Positions 36,801-47,365 of a DNA stretch of 64,000 bases are shown here, in pieces. The translations under genes and the position numbers were made by a program. Position 1 is the first letter of the stretch; the number at the start of each line of letters is the position of its first letter. Below the pieces are notes generated by a model, which saw only the letters and a program-made list of their open reading frames with translations, searched no databases and was not told the origin of the DNA. The stretch comes from Escallonia rubra (Eukaryota; Streptophyta; Magnoliopsida; Escalloniales; Escalloniaceae): contig JAVXUO010002726.1 in assembly GCA_033065855.1 (NCBI GenBank), positions 124,001 through 188,000 on the forward strand. Direction: 5' to 3'.

Positions 36801-39800
36801 CTCCTCTAGGATGTTACCTCGGCCCATCGGGTAGGTGACTCCTCCGGGACACTACCTTGGCGCGCTCCGAGTACTCGGCACAAGGACTCACCCGCGGGAT
36901 AGGCGACTCCTCCGGGACACTATCTCCACCAGGGTGTCTGCGTGACTAGCCTATGTGCTCCGGCACTGGGGGCTTTCATCGGCATCCTTAGGGACTATGA
37001 CCCCCATGTCACTCTGAGACGGGAGCAGATTTTCGAAGGGAATCGCGCCTAGTCCGCCTGGCAGTTGGGCGTCGGGTCTTCCCCAGTGCTGCCAGGTCCT
37101 CGGCGTCTCTTCACGCCTTGTGGGATTCAGTAAAGGCTTTGGATCGGTGGCTAGGGCAGGGACTTACTCTGAGCGTGCCGATAATGTGTGGTCAGTCTTT
37201 TCAGACAGGTAGAGCGACGCTGTGTGGGGCAGGCAGAGCAAATATGGGAACCGACGGTCTAAAAGGAGCACCGACATTTGTGGACCCCTTGGTGACTTGT
37301 CACTCCCAGGGGATGCCACATGGCAATTGATGACACATGCATACTTTTGCCTATAAATAGAAGACCTTGGAGTTCATTTGGTACAGGAATTCTCATTCTG
37401 ACAAAAATCACTCACTCTAGAATCCAGAGCTACTGAATTCTAGAGAGAGAAACACAATTGGACCGTGACATTGGACATAACATCGACCGTGACGTTGGAC
37501 CTTGACTTGGACCCTAGCTTGGACTGTCGACTGTCGGTCTTGTTCGTTTTAGCCTCGTCTCCACAACACTGTCACTCATCATGGTCTGTCTAGGAAGCCT
37601 TGCTCTTTGCCCTTACTCCATCCTCATTGTGTCCCACTTTGTACATCTAGCAGCTAACTCGGACTGTATCTTTTGTGGCACTTCCACGTAGATATGAACC
37701 CACTTTCCTTGGCATCACATGTTTTTATCATTGATTATACCAATACATAGGAGAAATTTGTGTACATTTAGGAAGAACTTTGGGGGAAATATACTTTTAC
37801 ATCTAGGAGAAATTAGTGAAAGAGTAGGAAGAAATTGGGGAATTGTGGAACTATGAAATGTGGGAAGGAAGTTGATAAATTTTGGGAGAGTTGTAAATTT
37901 TGGGAAAATTATATGTCCTTAAACTTTGAAGAAATTGTATATATCGATATACACAAATGTGATGTACTGGGTGTTGGTACACGCCAAGATTGAGAGGCTT
38001 TGTAAGGCATTGCTTGATTTGCCAGAAAGTTATGTGTTGACATATATGAGATTTTGTTGTATACAAGGGAGAAGGGTGGTAGTCTTTGGCTCCAAATATC
38101 CAAGGGCATTTTTGTCTTAAAAGATGCATACAAGTGGCACTTGACAAGCACGTGCCTGTTTTCCATCGCTTTTTTATGGTAAACTAGCGGAGTGTGGATT
38201 ATAATTTTTGGGTTTGATGACCCGAAGAGGTGTTACCGTTGGGCGGACTACTTTATGGACCGAGTCGTCACGAGTGATTAGTTGAGGGGGTGCTACTCTA
38301 TTTTACCTTTATACCATTGTAGATTGGGGGCTAACTATTTCTAACACTAGCGTAGCCTCGGGTCAGTTTTTGGGCAGTAGGAACCAACTTGGTTCATTTG
38401 CAAATAATAAAAGAGTTTGTAATAAGCATCATGAGTGTGAAGAAAGTGAACTTAGCAATATGCTGGAACTAGGAAGCAACTAGATCCTAACCTGGACTTG
38501 GATATCCATGCCATATTATATCTAAAAATGCACTAGGTAATGGCTCTAGTTGATTTGTGTTGTGAGCGTCCTCCTTTTTGAATATAAGTGAGAAGATGGT
38601 AATCTTTGGTTCCAAATGTCCAAGGGTGTTTTTGTATTAAAAGATGCACACAAGTGGCACATAACAAGCACGTGCCTGTTTTTGCATTCGTTTTTACGTA
38701 AACTAGCGGAGGGGGTTGTAATGTTTGGGTTTGATGACCCAAAGGATGTAACCGTTGGGTAGAATACTTTATGAACCGAGTTACCTCGAGTAATTAGTTG
38801 AGGGGGTGTTACTGTATTTTACCTTTAGGTTATGTTTGGCGCGCCGGATAAGAGCTTCCATAGGATAAAAAAAATCCTATCTGGCGTTTGTTCACGCATT
38901 TAAAGAGAGGATAACATATCTGACGGACAGGTTGTATCCCACTTAGTTGGGATAATTCTGTACCCGGGGGTTGGGGTTGGGGGTGGGGGGGAGTGTGGTT
39001 TTATTTATATCCAAAGGTGGTGGGATAACAACCGGCGGGCCAAGGAGCACCCACAGCACCCACTGCCGGCTGCACAACAACCACCGTCAGCACAGAATCA
39101 CTGCTGGCGCAGGACCACCACCGGCAAAAGAACCATCGCCAGCACAGAACCCACCTCACATAACCCATTGCCGGCCTAGCAATTTGTGGTGGTGTATGTA
39201 AGTGTGTGTGTGTGTCGGGCATTGATGGTGGTGGATTGGGCAATTAGCGGGTAAGGTAATGATGTGTTCGGTTGTGGTTGAGGCGATCGGTGGTGGGTGC
39301 GATCTGTGGGTGATGGAGGTTGGTGGTGATCGCTTGTGGATGCGATCGGTGTGTAATGGAGGTTGGTAGCAATTGGTGGTGGGTGCGATATGTGGGCGGA
39401 GACTGGCCGCAATCTGTGGATGATGTGGTGGTGTGTTGTCGTTGGTGGTGGTTGTTGCTTGGGTTCTGCTAGGGTGGTAGTTGCAATGGTGGTTGCTGCC
39501 CGATGGTGAAGGCGGCAAGATAATCCTATCCGGCCTCTAATCTGGGTTTGGTCTAAACATGGTATAGGATATATACCTTACCCGGCCTTGTCCGCAAGGA
39601 TATGTTCGCTTATCCGACCATATCGCTATCCTACTCGACTGAGTTATTCGTGACACTAGCGTAGCCTCAGGCAGTTTTTGGGGAGTACGAATCAGCTAGG
39701 TTGATCTGCCCGAATGACAGAATAGTTTGCCATAAGCATCATGAGTGTGAAGAAATTGACTTGGCAATACGCTGGAACTAGGAAGCAACTAGAGCCTTAG

Positions 39801-42800
39801 CTGAACTTGGATTTTCATTTCGCATTATATTTAAAAATGCACTAGGTAATGGATTCTGTTGATTTTGGTTCTTGGCGCCCTCCTTTTTTGAAGTGGCATT
39901 CTTGTTTTTGAAAGGTTTTGATGTTTGAGTTGCAATGTGGAAAGTTGTGTGACTTGTGTCTTGCTAATATAGGCTAATTTGATAATGACTGTCGCTCCTA
40001 GTAGTTGGTTACGTAGATGACGTTAGGGTTACTTAGTAGCTCAGTAGTGTGGTTGCTGTCTTTATTTGTTAGCATATGTTTGAAGGAGCAATCATGAAAT
40101 TCAAAGAAAAGTTGAAATTAGTTCAATACTGAGTCAAGTGGGGTGTTGTACTTTCTACAGTGGGTTCTTATTCCTACTTTTTCATTGCTTAAGAAAAAGT
40201 TTTAAACATTGTTTCCCACTTTGGCAGCGGATTCTCATCACTGTATGATCCTTAAGTAATTAATATGTTGTATGTTAATGTGCCAAGTGGTATTTAGAGA
40301 AACAGAATAATACATTTGAAAAGAAAGGAGAAGGGTTTGGTGGGAGAAGATATGATATTCCATGGGGCTATTTAGGAGAGATAAGTTAAATTGGTCTTTG
40401 AAAATTATGGCTCGCCGTAGCCACTTCCTAGGTGCACATGGCAGTAGGTCGGTTGGGAATTAAATGACAAAAAGGATGAAGTATTCAATCACTACCATAG
40501 GAACATAAGTTTTCAGAATATCATGGAGAATTAACTACTATTAGGTAGATGTTTTATTTCATCGTAGCACGCATCATGAAATAGAACGATATATCTTCTT
40601 TTGCACCTTCCACTGATGTAGAACTCTTTTCCAACTTAATGTTACTTTTCTTGGAATCAGTTCAAGAATCAAGCTTACTTTGGTTGCTAGCATACATAAT
40701 GTTTTGCCACATCTTTCTCATTTGACCTGCTAATTTTGGAGCACTTACAGTAATATGTTGACGTAGAAGTACCACTCTAATAAGTCAGCATTTCTTACTA
40801 AAAAGGCAGAATGACACTCAGAGCTAGCAGAAATTGCTATTCTTTGGCATGTCTACGAATGGTTTCATGATAGTATTTATATGTGCATTTGTGTGTGTGT
40901 GTCACAGAAGTTCCTAATTTATCATATTGGAAGTCTTTAAACTGATTTTTCCTTTTAAAGACGGCTGCCTAGTGGTTAAGGCTACTGCTTTATGGGGTAG
41001 GTTCAAGTGGGCAACCTTACCTCTATCTTTGAAATGGCTGATTCCCAAGATTCAAACCTGCTAAATGGACGGAATCAGGACCACTTATATAGTTATATGG
41101 TCAGGTGGGATTAAACAAGTTGCGGCTACAGACCCTTTCACAATGCATCTCCTGCCATACATACCTTTAGCCACAAGCAAAAGAGGGTATGGATTTCGCT
41201 CCACCTTTCGATGATTTCCATCATATATGTAATGGGCTTTATGAAAATCTGTTTTGGACCGGGCTTCGATTCTTTTGAGTTGTTTCTTTGCCGTGGGTTG
41301 GCTTTTTTGTGAGCTATTGTATTCTTGTGTCTTATCCCTAATGCATAAGACTGAGCTGGATTATGGGCCTCTAGCACCTGAATCAGTTTTTATTGGTTTG
41401 CACATATATATATATATATACATACACTTTTCAGGTGAAGCTCCAAAAACACAACGCTGAAGCCAATAAAATGAAGTATAGGAATGGAATGCATTGTACT
41501 GCAAGGATACTGAAGACTGAAGGAGTATGCCTCTTGAACTTCTTGTGAGACACAACTTTAAGCTGTTAATCTTTCTCTCTATGAATGTGTTGTAATTAGA
41601 GGATTTTTTTTTTGATTTTTCCTCTATGTTTGTATATGTGAGTGTTTACACAACTAGTCATCATTATAAAAATTATTAGTTTGCTGGATTATGTTGCTAG
41701 CATCAGAATTTATTGAGGATTCTTAATTTATGCTGCCAAAGAGGAAATCGTCTTTACTGTTTGGACCTGTCGTGATCTAGATGAAGCATATAAAATTAAG
41801 GAACAACTTGTTTTAATCATCCTGAACACACATGAATCAGAGGTATTCCTTCTTTAGGTAATATGATTTATGCTTGTGATTGGTGAGGTGCAAACTCCGC
41901 CTCTGTCGAGCTCATTGATGCTAAAATGATATGTAAAATGTAGTGCCTTCTAAAATAAGGCGAGTTTTATATCAATGTCTCAAGGAAGGCTACTCAAAAC
42001 AAGATGTTCCAGTAGAGAAACTAGAAGCCACTATATTTGGGTTTTCCTTCTCCTATTAACCATTTCAAAGGAAGTAGAAATGAAAAAGGAAAAGGGGGAA
42101 TTATGCGTAGCAGGAAGCATAACAAAACTGAAGTAACTACCAGGAACAAAGATTGGATCAAGTGAAGACCCACCTCTAGATCTCAAAGTTACTAATATTC
42201 GTAATCTGTAGATTCAATTAGTACCCTGTTATGTTACCGTTTTTTCTGTTTTTATTTTCTCCCTTTTCACACTTACTTGTTTGGTTACGATTTTTTAACT
42301 TATTTTCAAAAACATATAATCCATTTTCTATTCCCCATTTTCACCCCAATTCTATCTGCTGTTAGGAAACAAATTGGCATGAGAGAAACCATTTCCCCCC
42401 TGCAAGAAACACCGCCTTCATCCACCGCTGCCAGCATTTCTCCACCCCACTCCTCTACAAATTCTAGTGTCACTGCTGGCACCACTTTTCCTCCCCACTC
42501 AGTTGCCACCACGTCTTCACCACTGCTGCGAGCATCCGGCTTTGTGCCTCGATGGTGGTATTATAGGGGTCAGTGTTGCGATCTAATGGTCGACCAATGT
42601 TTTAGGCTTGCAAAATGAGGCTAAAGTGGCAGGTTCTGGTTGGGACCATGAGGAGGGTTAGAGAAGCTTAGTGATTAGCTTGTGGGTGAATTCCGATCTA
42701 ACTATGTTTTTGGGGATTTATAATATTTGAGTTTGGGCGTATCACAGCTTAAGTGGATGGGTTCTGATCGAGAAGAAGAGTTGAGACAGCAAAGAATTTG

Positions 42801-44310
42801 ATGCTGTAGAGACGAAACCAAAGGAGAGAGGGGGTCAGGAAGTGAAGCAGAAGGGAGAGAAGAGGAGGAAATAGATGGTGACATCTATGAAGATTATAAG
42901 ATGAAATGATTCCAAACACAATGAAACTTTATGCATATTGTTGATAGTAAACATTATTTCTTAAACTTCCGATAAAGAATGCACTAAAGCTTATTCATCT
43001 TTGTTGGTTGCGTATGATTTCTCATTTGACGATGTGCTTGGTCCTTGGGGGGGCCTTTTTGACAGGTGAAAGGACTTTATCGAGGCGCAACATCGTCCTT
43101 TGTGGGGGTGGCCTTTGAAAGTTCACTTATTTTTGGCATTTATTCCCAAGCAAAACAAGCACTGCAGGTTTGTGTATTAGTACTTCTGTTTGAAGAAACT
43201 GCCTCTAGCAGAGGCTGGATGCAATTGGAATTGAGCTGCTTTTGCTTCTGTGTGTTGGTATTAATGGATACTTCTGGCCATTTTTTCTTTCACTTGAAGG
43301 GAGGAGTTCAAAATGGTAAGCCGCAGCCCCACGTGATAATCCCTTCAGCAGCTTTTGGCGGAGCACTTATCAGCTTTGTACTATGTCCATCAGAGCTGAT
43401 GAAGGTACGTGACATTTGAAAGTCATGCACCGCACTTGTTTTGTTTATCATGCTTATGACACTGAGACTTTCCAGTGTAGAATGCAAGTTCAAGGAACTG
43501 ACTCTTTGGTTAACTCGCGGGCATACAGAAGTCCTCTCGATTGTGCAATTAAAACCATAAAAGCCGAAGGGGTAAGAGATCCCTGGTCATTGTCAACTAG
43601 CTATCTGATGTAGTTTCTAGCTGATAGGTGCCTTTCCAGGTTCCAGGCATTTTTCGAGGAGGGTTCACGACCTTGTTAAGAGAATCCATCGGGAACGCAG
43701 TGTTCTTTAGCACGTATGAGTATGTACGCTATTTCATGCACCGAAAACTGAAAGATGCTTCATCTGATTCGACCAATCTGATGGATGTTGGAGTTGGAAT
43801 AATGAGCGGTGGTCTTGGTGGTATAGCAGTAAGTAGTTTTGTCACTAGGAGTCCTGAAGACAACCACTGCATTTAATTTGAGAAAACTACCCTCCTTCCC
43901 CCCCCCCCCCCCCCACTTTTGCATTATTTGTGTGCTTGTGGTTTTCTTTCTAAAGTCTCCTTTCCACCATTTCACTTTTGCCAGTTCTGGTTTGCTGTTC
44001 TGCCCTTAGATGTGGCAAAGACGATAATTCAAACTGCTCCAGATAAAAGCTCGACTAGAAATCCATTCCAAGTTTTGAAGTCGGTAAGAGATTCTATTCA
44101 TTTATTTGTTTGACCAAATTTCCATTAAAAGAGAGTGAAGTGCCTGATCTAGGCTTATCCGGCTCTTCGTGATAGATTTACCGGAGGTCAGGCCTTGGAG
44201 GATGCTATACAGGTTTAGGTCCTACAATAGTAAGGGCATTTCCTGCTAATGCTGCTGCAATTGTCACATGGGAGTTGGCTGTGAAAGTTTTGGGGATCAA
44301 GCGAGACTAA
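33883..44310 (+). CDS. BAC1: Mitochondrial basic amino acid carrier (BAC1-like)
   Basis: Eight exons (33883-33975, 41435-41524, 43066-43167, 43300-43404, 43476-43571, 43640-43828, 43985-44083, 44176-44310) join to 302 residues, close to Arabidopsis BAC1 (311). The start MGDSSGYKDYVAGLLAGVAT is nearly that of BAC1. The three-fold mitochondrial carrier repeat is visible through its P-x-(D/E)-x-x-(K/R) signatures: PFDTVK (26-31), PSELMK and PLDVAK. Other hallmarks are GLYRGATSSF, KCRMQVQGTDSL, FRGG and RAFPANAAAIVTWE, and it ends LGIKRD. The protein should sit in the inner mitochondrial membrane with six helices and exchange arginine, ornithine and related cations, important when seed storage protein is mobilised. 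Intron 1 (7459 bp) is swollen by nested transposons, yet its splice sites remain canonical. Confidence 0.96.
35865..36110. repeat. ~70-bp tandem repeats in the LTR
   Basis: About four diverged units centred on ATGCGCCATTCATGCGTCAC followed by a GTGCCCC-GGC block. A related pair of about 80 bp follows (36120-36240). GC-rich and non-coding, part of the U3 region. Confidence 0.6.
36350..36935. repeat. ~180-bp tandem array in the LTR
   Basis: Just over three units of about 179-184 bp (GCTCTAAGTGCTCC recurs at 36391, 36575 and 36754). Each is itself built from shorter blocks around GGCGACTCCTCCGGGACACT. Units differ at scattered positions. Such higher-order arrays are typical of LTR enhancer regions. 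Confidence 0.75.
37351..37360 (+). promoter_or_regulatory. LTR TATA box
   Basis: CTATAAATAG lies about 365 bp before the LTR end, a normal place for the U3/R border of a plant LTR. As a fossil promoter inside BAC1 intron 1, in the sense direction, it could in principle start intronic transcripts. Confidence 0.45.
38058..39890. repeat. Tandem duplication of TIR end plus host intron
   Basis: Unit 1 (38058-38578) holds about 255 bp of the TIR element's right end and about 240 bp of flanking intron. Unit 2 repeats both parts (38579-38826 and about 39654-39890), split by an insertion. Shared landmarks are GATGCA-ACAAGTGGCAC, GTAAACTAGCGGAG, ACACTAGCGTAGCCTC and AAAAATGCACTAGGTAATGG. The two units have drifted by roughly a tenth to a fifth by eye. 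Confidence 0.7.
38827..39652 (+). mobile_element. TGTTTGGCG-family element inside unit 2
   Basis: It begins GGTTATGTTTGGCGCGCCGG and contains GATAACATATC and CCCACTTAGTTGGGATAATT followed by a G-rich tract, in the same order as the copy ending at 10163. The interior is GT/GGTGG-rich. Near the right end, GGATA/TATCC-rich blocks (39525-39640) repeat. The right boundary is inferred from where the duplicated host intron resumes. Likely hAT-like and non-autonomous. Confidence 0.55.
40961..41115 (+). mobile_element. Possible tRNA-like SINE fragment
   Basis: The A-box-like GGCTGCCTAGTGGTTAAGGC is followed by GGGTAGGTTCAAGT, a degraded B box. The head resembles the SINE at about 47872. Neither an A tail nor a target repeat was identified. 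In BAC1 intron 1. Confidence 0.35.
41525..43065. other. BAC1 intron 2
   Basis: A 1.5 kb intron. A block at 42240-42900 has a C-rich then G-rich composition unlike its surroundings and may be another small transposon, but I could not define ends. No gene inside. Confidence 0.3.
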
Positions 44311-47241
44311 CAATGGTGCGCGCCGTTTGACTACCTAGTGCTGCTAATCATTTCTTCTCATTGCTGTTGCCATGTGCTTTGGTGCTTGTCATCAAGCTTA
44401 TCCAATTAGTTCATGCGACATGTCCTGGCAGCAATCTACTAATCCAATACAATACCTTCCATGGTTTTCATAAGAAGATTGGAACTACACATTTGTTTCT
44501 TACCCAATAATTGTGCGGCTGACAAATTGAATATGGTTGTTTCAAGTTTTTTTGAGCCCATTTTCTTTTTAGTTTTGGGAGGATTGGAGAAGAAATATAT
44601 TTAGACTGTTGGTTTGGTTAAAAGCTTTGCACAAGCATGCTTAGTAGAGTTGAGTGCTTAGGATAAGAATTATGTTTTGTTTATATGGTCAGCTGGCCCA
44701 AATTTGTGGCTATTTTCCATGCTGGGACAAGTCTGTAGCAGAGTAATTTACCTGCAATTTCTGATGCAGTAAAATAATCATTCGAGTGATTCGACCAACA
44801 ATTGTCGACATGACTTGTTCAATAATGTTTTTTACCTGCCATATTGTTTCTTAGTACATCCTGTTTTAATGAGTTTGAGAAGATGCTCTTGGTCGTTGAT
44901 ATAAATAGATGCAAGTCACATAGTCAAAATCCATTGATTACAACATGTAAATATCATGTGATGAGGCAGGTTCACTTGTGTGCTGATGCAGCCTGAATAT
45001 ATTTTTATTGAAGTATGCTAACCCCGGAGACACTGCAGTGGAGGATATCCATGAGCATTTATCATTTTGTAACTTTTTTCAATGTATGAAATCTTGCTGA
45101 ATCCATTCTTTGTAATGTGGATAGAGGATAATTCTAGAATCTTTTGAATCTGATTATTTTGTACACCAGGTGTTTCTATCACCAAGTATTCAACGGTAGA
45201 AAGACTTCTTATTTAGGTCTGCTCTTAGCTTATAGAGATGTTTGAGTTGCCCTATGCTATGGTGACAACAGAGATTCTTGAAGTTATAGATATCTTACAC
45301 TACCCATCGAGAAGGAAACTAGATAAGTTGTTAACAAAGCCACGAAGAGGACACCAAACTTGATTACTGCTACCAAGATGTGTAAATTCAAATTTAAGCT
45401 CTGACGGCTGGGATGTGGAAAGTATTCTAAGCTTCTAAAATCAATTTGTAGATCATTGCATTTATGTGTCTTGTGTAACAGGGCTGAGACACGCTTACGT
45501 CGGTAGAAATCTACTAGTTTACATGGCTGAAACACCATATATGGCGAAGCAGTCTTATTAAATTGCACCAGACTATCATCCATTGCATATGCTTTGGACC
45601 GCGGAAAATGTGTTAAGTTCCCTCATTAATGGCTTCCTGTGGGTGGCACAATTGAACATAGCTATGCAGAGCATCAATGTTGTTTAAGTGGTGTCTTGCT
45701 TAGTACATGGATGGAAAACTATCTGCTGCTCTTGTTGCATAGAGGTTATTTCTTTGAAAGCAGTGTTTTTGGTGCTGTTGCATCTTTTCTCTTGATTTAA
45801 CTTTTCAGAAGGAAGGATAAAGGCCAAGCTGAAAAGGGTTCCTGGGTTCAAAAGTTTCATGAGATTCTGGTATGATTCTTTCCTTGCCTTTTCTGTTTCC
45901 ATTCCAGTTCCAGACTGAAGTTGCACGCTAACCTATGAAAATTGTATTAACCGTATAACGTTGATGTTTGTTGTTATCGTTTAGTTACTGCCGGATAGTT
46001 TTATGGCTTCTTTTTTTTTCATTTCACTTGCATAACTGAATTCTGGAATTTGGCAGTGGCTGTATGCTTCAACATTTAGCTTTTTCTGATTGGTACTAGG
46101 ACACAGCTTGTGTTACTTATGTGAGTTTGAGGGAGGTAGGAACCCCCTTCCGCCTCCATCCAGCCTCTTTTGTGGGAAAGTAAGCTTTATAAGCATAAAG
46201 AATTAGCCAGAAACGCAACCAGCAAATGAACATACTTCGGATGCCTTATAGGCTTTCAAACACCAACCTGCAGCTCTCACTACCTCACACAACAGTAGTT
46301 TACATGTCACGGCATCTTCACGACTGCTCACTCTGCTGAAAGGCTCACCAAGTTGACTCAAAACTCATGCCTACAGACCTCACTATCTCATTCAGGTGCA
46401 TTGGAATCATTTTTGCTTACATATTCTGAAAATATCGCATGCGAAAAATGTCACTAATAACCCCCACCCACCCACACCTATATACAGAGACAACGACAAA
46501 GTTGAAAGGAAGAAAAAAAAAATTGCAATATTGTATATATTGTATATCCCAAATTTGTAGACATGTTAGAAACCCTGTAACCAGCAATAGGTAGTCCATG
46601 AAGTTCAAAGACCTACACAGTCTAAAGGCAACTAGGGAAGTATTAAAATTTTCATCACGACAAAACATGTAAAATTCATGCTTGAAACTTGTATAGTGTG
46701 AACAACTACAGCTGTGACTAAAAATTTTCTGTAACTCACGAGCAAATTCAGGTCATACAGCTGTTGGCCTTCTTTAAGTTTATTATTTCAATTCTTCAAA
46801 AGCTGACTTATATTTGTGTTGTGTACGATTCCCTAAAATATGATGCGCGTATTGTCTAATCCAGAAAGGATGGACTAGCAAATGAGGCTGTAACAGTAGG
46901 TAGGATTAGTCAAAATTTTGACAAATAAATGTAAACTCAATGAAGAACCCTCACAGAACAGATTGACGAGCAAATCTAGGCTCAACCAGTGCTAAGAGAA
47001 AAGGTTATGCGTGTGACCTTCCAGAGATGAGAAAAATGCACGTGGACTGATTCAAAAATGAAAACCAAATCATAGAATGATTTAAAAGGCCAGAACCTCT
47101 TATACGCAGATTATCTATGCCCAGACACCAACAAAACACAGAACTGCAATAGATGGTGCCAGTGCTGTTTACCCTTTTAGCTTAAAGTACGATGCTAAAA
47201 GAGAATATATCGTGCATTAAGACATTAGTAGCTCCTGGGAT
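44311..47241. other. BAC1-SPL3 intergenic region
   Basis: The 3' flanks of two convergent genes. Short open frames (for example 45284-45583 on the minus strand) resemble no family. A 70-bp stretch at about 45810-45870 preceded by CTTTTCAG looks exon-like but has no match I recognise; it might be a BAC1 3' UTR exon. Confidence 0.35.
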
Positions 47242-47261
47242 TGACAGAAGAGAGAGAGCAC
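47242..47261 (-). promoter_or_regulatory. miR156/157 target site in SPL3 3' UTR
   Basis: On the minus strand the 20-mer GTGCTCTCTCTCTTCTGTCA starts 104 nt after the SPL3 stop codon. It is the standard miR156 recognition sequence of plant SPL transcripts, in the 3' UTR as in Arabidopsis SPL3, SPL4 and SPL5. Pairing with miR156 represses the gene during the juvenile phase. The plus strand here resembles miR156 itself, but no precursor hairpin surrounds it. Confidence 0.93.
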
Positions 47262-47365
47262 GCTAGTGATCACAATGTAACATTATTTGCTTTAGATTGG
47301 AAGAGGCGCCTCCTGAGAGAGTTATTGGGATTCTTCCTCTCTTAAGCCCAGTTGAAGTGACCTTG

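Larger units (their letters stand above)
35579..37717 (+). mobile_element. Solo LTR fossil with 5-bp TSD
   Basis: A 2139-bp GC-rich block starting TGTTCCCAACC and ending GGCATCA, flanked by the identical pentamer CATGT (35574-35578 and 37718-37722). TG...CA ends plus a 5-bp duplication are the LTR-retrotransposon hallmark. A TATA-like CTATAAATAG at 37351 would divide U3 from R/U5 and sets the plus orientation. No internal region or second LTR exists here, so it is read as a solo LTR left by recombination. U3 holds several tandem arrays. Superfamily (Ty1/copia or Ty3/gypsy) is not decidable from an LTR alone. Confidence 0.65.
35016..38312. mobile_element. TIR element interrupted by a solo LTR
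   Basis: Terminal inverted repeats: AAGGGTAAAATACGGTAACA at 35015 on the plus strand, and AAAGGTAAAATAGAGTAGCA read backward from 38312. They continue through CCCCCTCAAC and GTGAC--GGTCC for about 60 bp, then fade. Without the solo LTR (35579-37717) the element would be about 1.15 kb. No transposase. The ends resemble MULE or other long-TIR elements, but I found no clear target repeat, so the superfamily stays open. It lies in BAC1 intron 1. Confidence 0.6.

Noticed and set aside
45284-45583. 99-codon minus-strand frame between BAC1 and SPL3
   Set aside because: No domain, no splice context and no resemblance to known families; likely chance.
47242-47261. Plus strand reading as a miR156 gene
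   Set aside because: The plus strand resembles mature miR156, but no complementary arm lies within about 150 bp on either side; it is the SPL target site read backward.
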